From Otis tarda (lineage: Eukaryota; Chordata; Aves; Otidiformes; Otididae), in NCBI GenBank assembly GCA_026413225.1, contig CM048552.1:25905001-25969000 (forward strand): DNA of 64,000 nt, written 5' to 3'. The notes under the pieces were generated by a model. That model was given only the letters and a program-made list of their open reading frames with translations, had not been told where the DNA came from and made no database searches. This document shows positions 23,321 through 36,773 of the stretch, one piece after another; position 1 is the first letter of the stretch; every line of letters starts with the position of its first letter. The translations under genes were made by a program, and so were the position numbers.

Positions 23321-24779
23321 AAGCTTGTGAAACTAATCAAGGTATGAATCTCTTAATTAGCACATATTCCCCCCCAGGGATTCTTTTAAGTATGAAGAAA
23401 TCTTTTTTTCATCTCTTGGTTTTGCATAGTTGTCCGTGTGGCGAAACAAGTTTTGTGACTTGCTTTAAGCCTGCAGGTTGGCTCTTCAGAAGCTAATAGC
23501 TTGGCCTTGTCGTGTAACAACATCTAATCACTTTGGGATGGAGGAGGCACCTGGTTTGTTGCAGGCCATTGCTTCCATCTCTTTCCAACAGTCCTGACCA
23601 TTTCAACCAGTAAGAGTGCAGCGTAAATAGTTTAAAAAGTCGCCTGGGTACCCAGAAGTTGCTGGCTGGCCTCTAGGTGCGGGCCGAGTACTTCAGGGAG
23701 TATGTGCTCTACCTTTCATGAGAGACTCTGATAATTTAATGCAACTTTGGCAAGCTAATATTAAAAAAGTGAATTGTTACTACTGAATGTTCAGTTTCTG
23801 GTTTTGTTAGAATATTAGCATAATACATGGGAAAAGGATTTTTTTTTTTTTTCTGTAAGATCACAAGTGGGACCGTACTGTGAAAAATACTCATTTGCTT
23901 ACAGATTATTTCAGAGCCTAAAGGTTAGATGTCCACAAGGTGAATCTGCAGCAGACACAGAGAACTTGTTCTTTAAGATCTGAATTGTTCAAAGAGAAGT
24001 TGTTACTCAAATAGAGCTTGAGTTGTGGTTTTTAAACCTATAGTCCCAGTGAAGTCAAAGGGTTGGTATGTAAGGGCTGCAAGTCTTACCACTTACATCA
24101 GCGATCAGTATCTCCGTGTAAGTGATATATTCAGTTTTGATTTTTTCACTAAAATCCACTGAGAAAGTTTAGAATTTAAGACGTAATTATTGTAAACCTG
24201 CATGTTTTCCCTGCAAGTGGCCAGCTGCCACAACCCCGTGACAATCATTTTGCTGTCAACGGCACTGGATTATTGTAATTGTTTCATAGTTTAGAAGGAT
24301 CGCTCTGGGAAGTTTCACATTGATCTGAAACCAAGATTGTCCATAAATTCTCAGAATTACTTTAGGAAAAATGTAATCTGCAATAGTGCTAGAAGTATTT
24401 TACCCATGCTTCCTGAAATCCAGTCACACTTAAGTTTTCACAGGGTGTTATCAACAGTTACTCTTTTAGAATTGTTCAACTATTTTTGTTCCCCATGTAC
24501 AGTGTGATATTTCGATGTTACAAAAATAGTTTATATTTTCATTTGCAGACGGAGCTGCAACTTAGCTTTTTTGCAGCTCTTATTGGAGCTCAGTGCCAAG
24601 AGGATATGGAACAGACTTTGTGAGAGAGGGAAGCAGCTTTGGAAGACTACTGGGAGAGAGGGAGCTGCTGGGGTAAACTCTGCCCTGCATTTAGTGTCCA
24701 TTTCTGTTGAGTCAGTTTTAACGGCAGAAAGTTGCACAATATGTTTATATGTACAAAGGCATGGTAATTCTTATGAAGT

Positions 24780-24882
24780 CATAGAATCATAGAATGGTTT
24801 GGGTTGGAAGGAACCTTTTAAAGGTCATCTGGTCCAAACCCCCTGCAAAGAGCAGGGACATCTCCAACTAGATCAGGTTGCT
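24780..24882 (-). mobile_element. CR1 LINE, 3'-terminal scrap
   Basis: Antisense CR1 3' end in FAM3C intron 1: CATAGAATCATAGAATGG, then GGGTTGGAAGGAACC, then the GCAGGGACATCTCCAACTAG block. About 100 bases, with no coding part. Confidence 0.92.
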
Positions 24883-25702
24883 TAATTTTGTTAATTAAAT
24901 CTTAAGTATCGTCTGTTTTTATGTTAATTACAGTCTCCCCTCTATTCATAAGACATGATTTTTTTTTTGTGACTGGCTGACTTCCTTGCCTTCTCCCACC
25001 CTCTCTCCAGTTTTCTTTTACCTGAGAAGAAAGTAACTGTCCCCTAGTAGCAAACACTTCTTTTCTTGTTCTGTTTTGGTAACACCAGTTAATTAAGCTG
25101 TTATTTCACAAACATTTAAGCTGGTATAAGCTAATGCGGCTGCTAGAAAGCTGCTGACCTGCTCCCAGAGCCTTATTTCTGCTTTTGGATCAGCCCAGAT
25201 ATTCTTGCAAGTGCCAGGTGAGATGGTTGAGGCAACTGCGGTGGCTGTTTGTTTGCTTGCTGGTCAGGTGACATTCAGGTGACACCTGAATGGTTTTGGA
25301 ACTGCATTTGAGTCGATTCAGGCAGAAGTTTGTTACAGGAATTTCTGTAATAATTAGTGAATGTCTCTTGCAACAGCATGATCCAGACAGGCATAGCTTC
25401 AGGAGTTGATAAAGTAAGTAGTGATTGCGTATCAGCGTCTTCATGTTGGATGTGTGTAGAGCCGCAGTGGTAAGCACCCTTCTGTTTCTGAGGGATGCTA
25501 TTCCTCAAATTAGTTTACATGTCCTTACTGTGGCAAATTTCTGCATAGATGATGACATGCAGTAACTTGCTATCCTACATAACTTTAATTTTTCCCATCT
25601 GTGATGATCTTTGGATTTTAACATCTCAAAGGAGAGATGTCTGTGTTGGATTTTAGTTAATGGGATGTGTACCAATGGTTAAATATTGAAGTGTACAAAG
25701 TG

Positions 25703-25725
25703 TCTGTGTGTGTATATATATATGT
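25703..25725. repeat. (TG)n(TA)n dinucleotide repeat
   Basis: GTGTGTGTATATATATATG, a short mixed microsatellite in intron 1. Confidence 0.7.
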
Positions 25726-28150
25726 ACATAAAAATATAAAAAGAATAGATTGTCCTTATAATTTTTTTTTGCGGTGGAATTAGTTCCTCTTGGCTAAGTC
25801 TTATATGTTTGGTACTGGGTTGCACGCAGCCAGGAGGTAGGTTATGGATCTTTAATCCCTTCAGGCTCAGAAACCAGTCTAGAGACTGCAGTTTTTCTTG
25901 CTGTCTCCTTGTGTCTTCAGTAGGAAGAAGTGAATCACTCTGGAGCTGTTAAGGATCATGCAACCGACCGATTTCCTCCCCATTTCTGAGCATCTTCCAC
26001 CTCATCACTCACAGGTGATGGCCTGTCCAGTGCTAATATGGACCAGTAGCAGTGACTTGCCAGTACCACAGGAGCGCTGCGATTCTGAGTGCACCATGCA
26101 GCATGGAGTTCGTTAGTCACCGACAGCAGTTTCAATATCTGCAATTTGATCCCACTCTGCAGTGTCCTATAGACGTAGCATGGCCCCTCTGCGTCTTGGG
26201 CCTGCTGTGCCACTGTTACCCCTTCTCCCCGCCCCTGAGCTGACGCGTGATGCTTTCTGCCTAGGGTGCATCCCTCAGCTGGTGGCACTCTTTCTGTCCT
26301 GCAAAAGGCCGAAGCCAAGTGCTGCCTCACATGGGAAGTGAGTGGATGAGAACGCGCTCAGTAGAGGAGCAGGGGTTTCTGTATCCCTTGGAGCAAGAGG
26401 AGGGAGAGATACCAACAGTGCTCTGAGCGGTGATTATCGCCTGGGAGTACTTCCCCAGAGGCGTATCCCAGCGTCCTGGTGAGATCAGCTTGCTACTGAG
26501 CAAAGGTTAAAGCTGCTCTCCAACATGCAGCCTCAGATCATGCTGAGCTCTTGCTAAATAAGCTTAAATACTTGGTAATATCTTTTTATTTTGTCAGCAG
26601 TGTGTGGCAATGCTACTATCAGTACCCTTGATCCTCTCTGCCTTGCAAAGTATGTAGGAGCTCCATGCCTCGCTGTGTCTGTGGTCTCGGTGTGCGGCTC
26701 TGTGAGGTTGATGTGGTGGTCTGTGCTGTAAATGAATCTCACTCGTAAGATGATGGTCTCATTCTGACATCTTAAAGCTACTACTATCTAGAGTCTGGTT
26801 GTGTTTGAGGAGAAGAATCATATGGAGGAGCAGATCGGTCTTCCTGCAGTAAACTTGGACCTTTAGAGGAAGTGTTTGTAATGCTTCTTTCCTGTTCTGT
26901 TTGCTTGCTTGATAACTTCATTTAAAATGGGCCCCAGTGTGAAGTGACATGCTGTAACCATAGCTTCAAATAAATTTCTGCAGTGGTCACATGTAGTTAT
27001 ATCAAGTCATAGTAATTATACAGATGTTAATTGTTCTTCAGACGGATAACCTTTTTGTGTGGTAGTTCTGTTGAAAATCACTGTATGAGGCAGGATAAAG
27101 ATGCATGGTAGTGATGCATTATTCTGGTAACAGGTTTAGTATTTTATTATCAGTACTGAGATGTGAAAGCTGTTGCACATTTGAAACGTCTAGTGGATTC
27201 TGGCAACACCTTGTTTCGATTGAGAACTGGTGATCTTGCAGATAAATGTGTTGCAAAGCTTTATTTACTCCTTCCTCTTGTGGAAGGACTGAACAGACTT
27301 TGCTGTCTTATGAAATCAAAGTGGTAATTTGTTTCTTAAAAAAAACATGACAGAAAACAAATCAGTGGTTTTGAACTTCTGAACAGGTGGTAATTGCAGC
27401 AGTGCTTCAGTTACAAAATAGTTTCCCTGTCATTTGACAGGAGAAAATGTTAAACCTCACTCTCTTAAATCTCTGCTGGGGGATTTATGTACTTCTCTGT
27501 GATGAAGTTGGAAAGCAAGTGGGTGAATGAAGTTCAGTAATTTGCCCTCGAGGATTTTATCTAGCTGAATTTCTCAGAATTATTTTATCCAACCCTGTGA
27601 AATACAAGCCTAAGATTCTCTTTAATAGGTACCTCAGCAGCAATAGTACAGTTTACTTTATCACGTATAAATAGTATGGATTTTAGGGACAGTAAATTAA
27701 ATCCCCTTTTTAAATATATGGACCAGTAAATTTCGTGTAATATTTGGGAAGAGTCTTCAAAGTATAGATTAAGTGCTTATGAGGTTTGGTTTCTGTTGTT
27801 TTAATTGCAAAAGAAATGTGGATTGAGTTTCATTCTCAGCGGGAAGAGTGCCTTATCTTTTACCTAGGCTTCCCAGGATTTGGGGGAATTTTTCTGTATT
27901 TGAGACCGACTAGTTTGTGTGTTGCTTGAGGCAAAAGTGCTGCATTGATGCCACTAGCAAAAGCTTGTGTGGTCAGTGATTTGACACACCATTTGTGAAA
28001 CATTTGTTTTGCACATCAGGTATCAAAACACTCTAACACCTATGGTTCTTCTCATATTTATTTCCTTTCTTAGAAGTGAAACCACACAGCAGTATTTGCA
28101 ACATAGGACATGCAATGGTAGCTGAATTGCCTATTTAATTTTTAACTCAG

Positions 28151-28190
28151 TTTGGGTTTCATTTGCTAAATTTGAGTTTCATTTGCAGTT
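28151..28190. repeat. 20-base tandem duplication
   Basis: TTTGGGTTTCATTTGCTAAA is followed directly by TTTGAGTTTCATTTGCAGTT. The first 16 positions match except one. Confidence 0.75.
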
Positions 28191-30171
28191 GATTGAAGTA
28201 AAATAAAATCTTGTTTTAACAAGCAAACACTTTGGGTCTAATTCAGTGTTGTCAGTGTACCAGGCTGAATCTTACACCTATATGGAGGAATACAATTCAG
28301 GTGGTATCATTTTAGTAAGAAGTTAGTTATACTTCATGGTAGTATTTGTCTCAAAGGAGAAGAAAAAAAAAACATATTTGAGAGTCTGTAAGTTCTTGTG
28401 AACAAACCTTTTTGCCTGTATGGAGTTCTGCCATAACCACAGGGAATTCATATGGATGTAGGAGTGCCTGTAGGGAACAACTGCTTGGGTCACAGCCTGT
28501 GTCATCAGAAGACACAAAGAGTGCATGATTATGCAGTAAAATTGAACAACAGTAGTTATTTAAAAAAAATGTGATTCTTTTCTATGTGTGCCCTTCACCA
28601 GTTGATGACACCAAAATAAATGAATGTTGTAAACATGGTGGGGAAAAAATATGCGTAGTCTAGCAGGAGGGTAAGCAGTCATCTGGGTAATTAAATGCAT
28701 CTTGTATTTGAATAAAATGATCATATTAAAACCTTAAATTCCTACTGAAATTTAAACTTGGAATGATTTTGACTGTCTCAGCTGTTTGGTCTGTGGCATG
28801 TAATTCAGGTTGGCACAACCACTGGTTTAAAACAAGAGCTCACATAAGAATAACTAATGCTGTCCCTGACATGTAATTCACTGTAGGAAACCACCACTGC
28901 TCTGAACTGCCTTAAAACAACAGTTTTAATATCTGTTAACAGAGGTTGGATTATACAAAATGTTATTTTGCTGATTGCATTTTACATGGTATGAAAAGGT
29001 AAAATGGCTTTTTTTTTTTCCTTTAGCTGTTCTCTGACAGGAAAAAAACTGCATCTGCTAATCATTGAGGAAGCCAGTTAGTACTGCAAAAAATAAACAC
29101 TGTCCTAATCTACTCATGACTCAGAAATAAAAATAAAAGCTAAGCTTTTTTTTTCCTTTGGTACTAATTTTGAATGCTTATCTAATTCTAGTACAGTATA
29201 CTTGGTATGCTATTCATATTAACAGATAGTAAATACAGATAAAACTAGATATAACATTATTTGATCATTTCTGAAAGTATACAAACTTTTAAATCCTATT
29301 TTGGGGAAAAAAGATCCCTCTGAATTTAATTCAAAGCATCTCGGGCTGATACCAATTTAGTATTACATATCTGGGTACAGATTTGCATAGAATAGTATGT
29401 AGATACAGGGTTAATATTGAAGGGGACAGTAACTCACACCTTGTAGACTCTGTAGGTTAAGCAAATGTCTCTTCTATTTTCCCCGACTTTTATGATGACT
29501 TACAGCCTTCTTTTCTATTTCTTGTTTATCCTTGTAGCTGGAAAGTTGTTTTCCTTCAACACTGTAGCTAGAAATATTGAGGATGGTCCATTTGAGAATC
29601 TTTTAAAACATTTTTTAAATTACACCGTGGAGGTAAGACAAAAAAGTGTGTGTTCCTTCCCTCTTTGCTTTTACAGTTCCTTGCAAAGCAAGCCTGGTCC
29701 TTTAGCCCTTAGTTGTTTTATTTAGGTCATGTTATCATTATCTAGATTTTTCCATTTGGGGATTATGCTTTAAGATAGACTTAGGAAAAAACTACATATG
29801 GGTCTCAGTTAAAAGTCTAAATAGCAGATAGAGCTGAGTATTTTTGGGTTTTTTTTTTTAGGCAGAGCAGAATAACTGCTTTTTGTTTCACACACAGCAA
29901 TCCTATCGGTACAGCTCACAATGAGCAGCTACGTTTTTTGCAGCAGTACCATGTTTTTGACCCCAGTATTAGAGAGCTGCTATAGTCTCTTGGATCCTTT
30001 TCTTCATTACTGCTGCCTGTTTTGCCACTCGTGATGTTTTGAAGTGTATTACTTTCTGTTTTATTAAATATCATTGTTGATTTTGGTAAATATAATCTAA
30101 ACACACTATCAAATTGCTAATGGACATGCTTTTATCCTGGGAATGAAGTAGAGTAATCTGCATGTTTCATT

Positions 30172-30400
30172 GTAGAATGATAGAACAGTTTGTGTTGGAA
30201 GGGACCTTAAAATCGTCTAGTTCCAACACCCTGGCCCTGGGCAGGGACACCTTCCACTAGACCAGGTCACTCAAGGCCCCATCCAACCTGGCCTTGAACA
30301 CTTCCAGGGATGGGGCATCCACAGCTTCTCTGGGCAACCTGTTCCAGTGCCTCACTACCCTCACAGTAAAGAATTTCTTCCTTATGTCTAATCTAAATCA
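30172..30400 (-). mobile_element. CR1 LINE 3' fragment
   Basis: Antisense CR1 in FAM3C intron 1. It has a degraded tail (GTAGAATGATAGAACAG), TTGGAAGGGACCTTAAAATC, then the reverse of the ORF2 end (CCATCCAACCTGGCCTTGAA, GGGCAACCTGTTCCAGTGCC) and TTCTTCCTTATGTCTAATCT. The subfamily differs from the younger copies by its CCCTGGCCCTGGGCAGGGAC block. Confidence 0.92.
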
Positions 30401-31520
30401 AACCCATATATTGCAGTCATATTTTAAAAACCCGTATAGAGGGAAGTACATTGCAAGCGGGTAGAGATTTCATGCACAATAAGTAGAGCAGAGACTGTCC
30501 CCGAGTGTCACGTGCCCTATGTTGTGTGTCCCATGGCACTGTCTCTGGGCAAGAGTGCTGGGCAGGGCTGATAAAGAATTGACCAAATCGAATTGCATTC
30601 AGTTCGGGAGTGAAATGTGGGCTGTGTTCAGTATTGCACCAGTGTGGCAGTACTAATAACTGTTGGTGTGTATTTTTTCAATTTACTTTGCTCTCTTCGG
30701 TACAGTTTCCTCTTGGACCTTGATTCTAGGAAGAAAACTTGCTTGATGATCACCATATCTAATACATGAATGTGGAAAGAACTCAGTCTTGGCATGTTAG
30801 AAACTTTATATCATCTAATTAAACATGGTAATGATTTTCTTGGAAGAATTATGGACTCGTAGTTGTCCTAAATAAAGTTAGAGTATAAACTCCCTGTGTG
30901 AAGTATCTGGCAGAGCTCTTTCAAGAGGCGTGGGTCACTTTTAAAAGCAAGTGTCTTCTGCTCTACTGGTGGAAGCTAGTTTTAGTATGTATCAAAATAT
31001 GTGCGGTAGCTGTGTGGTGTATGTTCTAAATTTGTCAGATTTGTGTTTGTCATCCCCACACAAGTTAATCAAGAAGTGGGCAAAAGCCCTTTTCACTCTT
31101 CTTTTTTTGTTGTTGTTGTATGCTGCCATTTTCTGTTTTTTTACTTCTGCTTTTGTTATGTTGCCCTATGTGTAGCATTTTGGGCTGTCATGGGGGTTGC
31201 CTGGAATGGCTTTGGCACTGGAAATTGCAACATCTGGAAATTGCCCCTGCCTTGGGACAAAGTAAAATGCAGAAAGCTGGGTGGAGTAGAAAAAGCAACC
31301 AGTAACCTCAGCTCCCAACTGTCTTTCCACATATCCACTCCCTAGTAGTTTGCTTCCAGAATAAATAACTCTTTTCTGCAGAAATAGACGTGCAGCTTCA
31401 TGGAGGGAACTGGACAATGACACGCCAGTACTGAAAAATGATTTATAACCTGTAACTTCTTGTCTTCTCTGGTTCAGTGAGCTGTCTACCTTTTTCTTCC
31501 TATTCTTGAGGGATTGAGCA
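30401..31520. other. FAM3C: FAM3C intron 1, part between CR1 copies
   Basis: Nothing recognised. Overlapping frames at 30951-31546 on both strands are short, low-complexity in part, and unsupported. Confidence 0.5.
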
Positions 31521-32103
31521 ACACAAAAGCGTGGCCAGCAGGTCAAGGGAGGCGATTCTGCCCCTCTGCTCTGCTCTCATGAAATCCCACCTGCAGTACT
31601 GTGTCCAGTTCTGGAGCTCCCAACATCAGAAGGACATGGACCAGTTGGAGCGAACCCAGAGGAGGGCCACGAAGATGATCAGAGGGCTGGAGCACCTTTC
31701 CTATGAGGACAGGCTGAGAGAGTTGGGGCTGTTCAGCCTAGAGGGGAGGTGGCTCTAGGGAGACCTTATAGCAGCCTTCCAGTACCTCAAGGGGGCCTAC
31801 AAGAAAGATGGGGAGAGGCTGTTCAGTAGGGCCTGTTGTCATAGGACAAGGGGTAAGAATGGTTTTAAACTAGAAGGAGGTAGATTCAGACTAGACATCA
31901 GGAAGAAAATTTTTACCATGAGGGTGGTACAACACTGGCACAGGTTGCCCAGAGAGGTTTTGATGCCCCATCCCTGGAAACATTCAGGGCCACACTGGAC
32001 GAGGCTCGGAGCAACCTGATCTAGTTGAACATGTCCCTGCTTCTTGCAGGGGGGTTGGACCTTTAAAGATCTCTTCCAGCCCTAACTATTCTGTGATTCT
32101 ATG
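31521..32103 (+). mobile_element. CR1 LINE 3' fragment
   Basis: Sense CR1 in FAM3C intron 1. The block 31531-31755 reads as [20 protein letters not shown], then [30 protein letters not shown], followed by a stop where GGTGGCTCTAGG replaces the usual sequence. The remaining ORF2 end, the 3' untranslated part and the tail ATTCTGTGATTCTATG follow. It is 5'-truncated and lightly decayed. Confidence 0.95.
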
Positions 32104-34867
32104 TGCTGCTGGGTTGTGCTGAAAGAGCAATTTCTGAACTTGCTAAAATGGCTGAACCAGCTCCCTGTCTGTCTGCTGGTTTTCTCTTACTTTTGTCATT
32201 GAGTCAGTCATGTTCTGCCAGTTCAGAGAGAACTGTCTACATCAGTTTATCAAAGCATTACCCCTTTCTTTGTTTTCTACTATTCAGTGTTTCACAGCTT
32301 TACATTCTGTAATTTTGCCATCTTGCTGGAGCGGCACAGCTGGCTGGCTGAGCTGGGCTGCAGGTTAGTATCTTTGAAGCCTTATAAGAAAAATATCCAC
32401 CACATACTGACAAGAGGCCTGACTCTACCAGCCTGTAGACCACAACCTCTTTGTAGTTTTGTACTCTTTACCTTTAGCACTGAGATCATAGGACAAGGGG
32501 AGCACGCTCCTCCAGCCACGTGAAGAGTTACACAAGATTTCTTTGACAAATAGGAAAATCAGAAGTTTGCACACATTGAATACAATGATATTCATCTTGT
32601 GAATGACTGCATGTGCCACATGTAGATGTTTGACTATGCTGATTTTAACTAGAATTTGTTCTGACTTAAAATACCTTTACTTCTGTCCGTGATAGAGATT
32701 GTCCGTGTAGATGTAAACCTGCAACTTGCCATACATCCTTCGAGTAGCCTATCCTGGGGAATAACAAGTTCCTTTCTCTTGAAGTAGAGGAAAACTGACA
32801 TCTGAAGGCACTGGTTTTGGGTTCTTCTGTGGATGGCTTCTTGTTTCAAGGCACTTGATGCTGCATGTGAGGGATTTTTTTGTTTTGTTTTTGTTTTTTT
32901 TTTCCACTGCCTAAGTTTTAGACTCTGACTGATAAACCTCTTAAGTTCTGCACTAAGAAAACAATCTGAAGAAAAGAAATTCCATGTTTTACAGCCATAG
33001 AATATAGTCCTTCCCCAAATCCAGCCATTTTACTTCATGTCTTGTAGATGTTGATCACTTCTGTTGCCTGTTTGGTGATGCTGTCCTTGGCCTTTGCATC
33101 TGTGTGGGGTTCTGCTTTGCTGATCAGGTGCTGATCAGCCTACAGACCCTGCTGTAGGCTGCACCTTCTGCCTCGGTCTCTGACGAATTGGTGATAAAAG
33201 CGAGCCCTGTTGTACTGCCTGACAGAGACCAATTATGTTAATGTAGTAATAAAGTGGTTATTAATATTACTGGACATCAGTAGGTCAAGAAGATACTTAG
33301 GTTGTAATTCTGCTGCCTCGGGGTGGTGGGATCTTATGTCAAAGAGGAGAGTGTGTTTGGGTTTTTAGCCTGTTCCTGAAGCAATTGAAGGAATGTTGTT
33401 AATACTGGTTTTGTGCATCTGAGTCTGAGCGAGCTCAGTTGTGCTCCTGTATTTTCATTTAAAACCTTTTTGTTTTTAAATAGTCTTAAGCTAAGCACTA
33501 TTAGAAATTCCAGATCCATTTTTATAACTTCTGTAATTCCATTTATGAGGTCTAATACTAAAGATATGGAGTAATGATCTGCACGCGCTCGTAAGGGCTC
33601 ATGGGCTGTCCTGTTTTATTCCCCTTCCATCTTTAATTAAAAAAAAAAGACATTTAAGATAACATTGTATAGGAAAAGGACTTGGCATTCATAAAGTAAA
33701 GTCTCTTGCAGTTGGAAAATGCTGTGCAATGTTCATCTGTATGGTAGCATTCCTGTAGTTCTCTAGATCAAAACGCACTTTTTTGGAAAATAATCTCTAT
33801 ATAACTTTAAAAATTACTTTCAAGTTGAGGCATAACATTCATTTTTACTTTTTTCTAAATCAAAGAAACATTTAAAATTTAAAATAAAATACATCTTACC
33901 TGTTGAATATGATCACCAAGCTGGGTGGATGGAGGTGTTCAGATAAAGGCATTCTGCAGTCAAGGCTGGATGATGTGATGGTTTCACTTAGGTTTCTACT
34001 TATTTATTTTGTTCATATTCTTACTCTTATGCTTTGAATTTGTTGTGTGTTTTTGTTTATAGCCAAATGAAAAGAGGAAACTTTTTTTTTCAGTGCTGGC
34101 TTAAAACAAGCTCATGGTTGTTGAAACTACAGATGGTGTTTATTTTAATGTTGATATATTTCCGGGGGTGGGGAGGAGAGAGAAAGGAGCTTAGAATAAT
34201 TCTGTTCACAGACTTTGAAATAAAATGAGTTTTTCTGCTCTAGCAGATTCTTTTTGCCTTTTTATAAGACTGATAAATACCGGTCTTTCACTTAAAGATT
34301 ATATTATATCTGGATATAATATGTGTGGTTATAAATATAATGGATATATTATGTCCATAATATGCTGTGAGTCTTCCCTTGTAGTACAGCCTTAGTATTC
34401 AGAAACATTTGTCTACTTTTCAAACTTTGTTGGTATTTATTTTCAAATTCTTGTGGAGTAGAATTATTTCTGTACTTGTATTTGTTTATTTCTTTGCTGA
34501 CCATTTTCTTGGAAACTTTAAGCAATACAGCACAATCGCTGTGTCTTTGGCAAAGCGGATCTGGACACAAATCACTGAACATAGAGATACTGAGTTAAGT
34601 GAAGGCAAAAGGCTGCTTGCGTAATATCAGTTTTTCCTCCCTAGCATAGACCATGAGAACTACGTGGGGGTTTTGGTGATCTTCTTATTTATTTGCATTT
34701 CCTGACTTCTAATAACAATAGTTTTTCAAAACATTTCTAAATATAGTGGTTTTGATGGTTTTAGAAATCATGGCATAAGACTGCAGAGTGTTAGAGATGC
34801 TGTAGCTTTTGTGATGGGGGTGTGGGGTGGCTACTTGGATTGGAATGGTAGTTTATTATGTGTTTTC
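32104..34867. other. FAM3C: FAM3C intron 1, part between CR1 copies
   Basis: No gene or mobile element recognised. It contains an AT-rich stretch with inverted repeats (34301-34322 and nearby). Confidence 0.5.
34301..34322. repeat. Perfect 10-base inverted repeat, 2-base spacer
   Basis: ATATTATATC, TG, GATATAATAT. A second imperfect palindrome with similar words (GGATATATTATGTCC) follows at about 34342-34356. This is an AT-rich cruciform-prone patch in intron 1. Confidence 0.8.
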
Positions 34868-35462
34868 AACCACCCTTGTTGTAAAAAACATATTTCCTAA
34901 TATTTAATCTAAATCTACCTCCCTCTGTTTTGAAACCACTACCCCTTGTCCTGTCACAGCAGGCCCTGCTGAAGAGTTTCTCCCCGTCTTTCCTGTAGGC
35001 CCCCTTTAGGTACTGGAAGATGGCTATAAGGTCTCCCTAGAGCCTCCTCTTCTCCAGGCTGAACAGCCCCAACTCTTTCAGCCTGGCCTCATAGGAGAGG
35101 TGCTCCAGCCCTCTGATCATCTTTGTGGCCCTCCTCTGGACTTGCTCCAACAGGTCCATGTCCTTCTTATGTTGGAAGCTCCAGAGCTGGACACAGTACT
35201 GCAGGTGGTAGAGCAGAGCAGAGGGGCAGAATCACCTCCCTTGACCTGTTTGCCACACTTCTCTTGATGCAGCCCAGGATGTGGTTGGCCTTCTGGGATG
35301 CAAGTGCACTTGCGGGCTCATGTTGAGCTTCTCATCCACCATCGCTCCCAAGTCCTTCTCCTCAGGGCTGCTCTCGATCCGTTCTCCACCCAGCCTATAT
35401 TTGTGCCTAGGATTGCCTCGTCCCACGTGCAGGACCTTGCACTTGGCCTGGTTGAACTGAAT
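34868..35462 (-). mobile_element. CR1 LINE fragment lacking its 3' end
   Basis: Antisense CR1 in FAM3C intron 1. From left to right: CAACCACCC, CTAATATTTAATCTAAATCT, the reverse of LFSLEKRRL (CCTCCTCTTCTCCAGGCTGA), [10 protein letters not shown], the [12 protein letters not shown] block, and the upstream [30 protein letters not shown] part. The end of ORF2, the 3' untranslated part and the tail repeat are missing on the left. CR1 inserts are normally 5'-truncated with the 3' end kept, so this one has lost its 3' end by later deletion or rearrangement. Confidence 0.93.
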
Positions 35463-36760
35463 TCAGAAGGGAAGTACTGATTACAGACTGTTATTTGTCT
35501 GAATGCCTCATGTATTTTTGAAAGTAACTGAGGACTCTTTCTTATGATGATAAGAAAAGAAGAAATGAAATAGAACAGTTTGGGTAATGTACTGTTTTTT
35601 TCAAGCAAATTCTAATTTCAGTTCACTTAAAATTGTTTTTTTACATGCTTAATCTGCTTAGATGTTGTAAAACAAATTACTGTATTTCTAATGGATATGT
35701 AGTATTTGATTAGTAAATATTATGATATTTACCCAGCCTGATTTGCGTGGATACTGTGTCAGTGCTGGGGATGCCGAGCAGCTGTACCTGGTCATCTTTG
35801 CACTTCTGGAATCAAAAGAAGGGCGAAACTCAAGACACAGGATGCCCAAGCTCAGTGTAGCGTGGGCCCACAGTGGCTGAGCATGACCATGGTGCAGAGC
35901 CAGCAGCAGCAGATCTGGTACAGCCCAGGGACAAGGGGTTGCTTGGGGTGGAGGTGGTAGCTGGTAGCCCTTGACCACAGTCTGTAGGTTGTGGCCCGTT
36001 TTGACTTTACACAGTAGCAAGCTCTTCTCAAGAAGAAACCTTTTGTGCTGTTCTGCAGAAGACTAGCTCCATCCCAGCCAAAACCAGGACGTGGTTGTTC
36101 ATAGGCAATGATTTTCAGCATATTCTGAAATAGTCTCAGTTAAAGGGTTGATGTTTCTGTCACCATTGACTGTCACATTAATCTTCTGGATGCTGCTATG
36201 AGTGACAAATGTGTTACTACATTTCTGTAATGCATAGATTAAAGTACTGCAATAACCTTCTTTCTGTCCCATACAGTTTATGCAGTATCTTACAATGCCA
36301 AAATGCTTAAATCTTTTCTCTCCAAAGCACAGTTTGCTATGTTATGTTGCCAAATAACAGCTTGCACCCAAAAGTTGCTAGGACTTTGAAGCAATGAAGA
36401 TGGAGTTGTTGACTTCTGCGACATAGCTTTAGGAAATCAAAGGCTGCTTAGATACAGCACTGATAAATACTGATGTCACAGATTGAGGGGTCAAAAGTTG
36501 AAAAAATTTGTAGTGGATTTGATGAAATTAATGGGTTTTTGTTTTTGTTTTTTTTTCTTTTTGGAGCACTTGTTTCATGGAGTAACAAATGAAAGCAATA
36601 CCTGAGAAATCCATCTTAAATCTTCTGTTTACTGTGTTAAGAGTTAGGTATTCAGGACAATTGGTTATTGGCTAGAAAATCTATATTTTTTCACTGTTAG
36701 CTCATCACAAAAGTGCTTATTGGGCTGTAATTACAATGACATACTTTTCTTTTTCCCTAG
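35463..36760. other. FAM3C: FAM3C intron 1, last part
   Basis: Non-coding. It ends with a pyrimidine-rich tract and acceptor TTTTTCCCTAG (up to 36760). A 110-codon minus frame at 35688-36020 has no recognised domain. Confidence 0.6.
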
Positions 36761-36773
36761 GTGGCTATTTTGA

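Larger units (their letters stand above)
22791..24779. other. FAM3C: FAM3C intron 1, first part
   Basis: Non-coding. It contains a G11 run (23245-23255) and a poly(T)/(CTTT) repeat. No other feature recognised. Confidence 0.6.
24883..30171. other. FAM3C: FAM3C intron 1, middle part
   Basis: 5.3 kb without recognised genes or mobile elements. Minor items are a short TG/TA simple repeat near 25703-25725 and a 20-base tandem duplication at 28151-28190. The part 25950-26740 is less AT-rich, with a 124-codon minus frame (25956-26330) that shows no domain. Confidence 0.5.

Noticed and set aside
31166..31546. Cluster of frames on both strands
   Set aside because: Within FAM3C intron 1. They are partly low complexity and mutually overlapping, without recognisable protein features.
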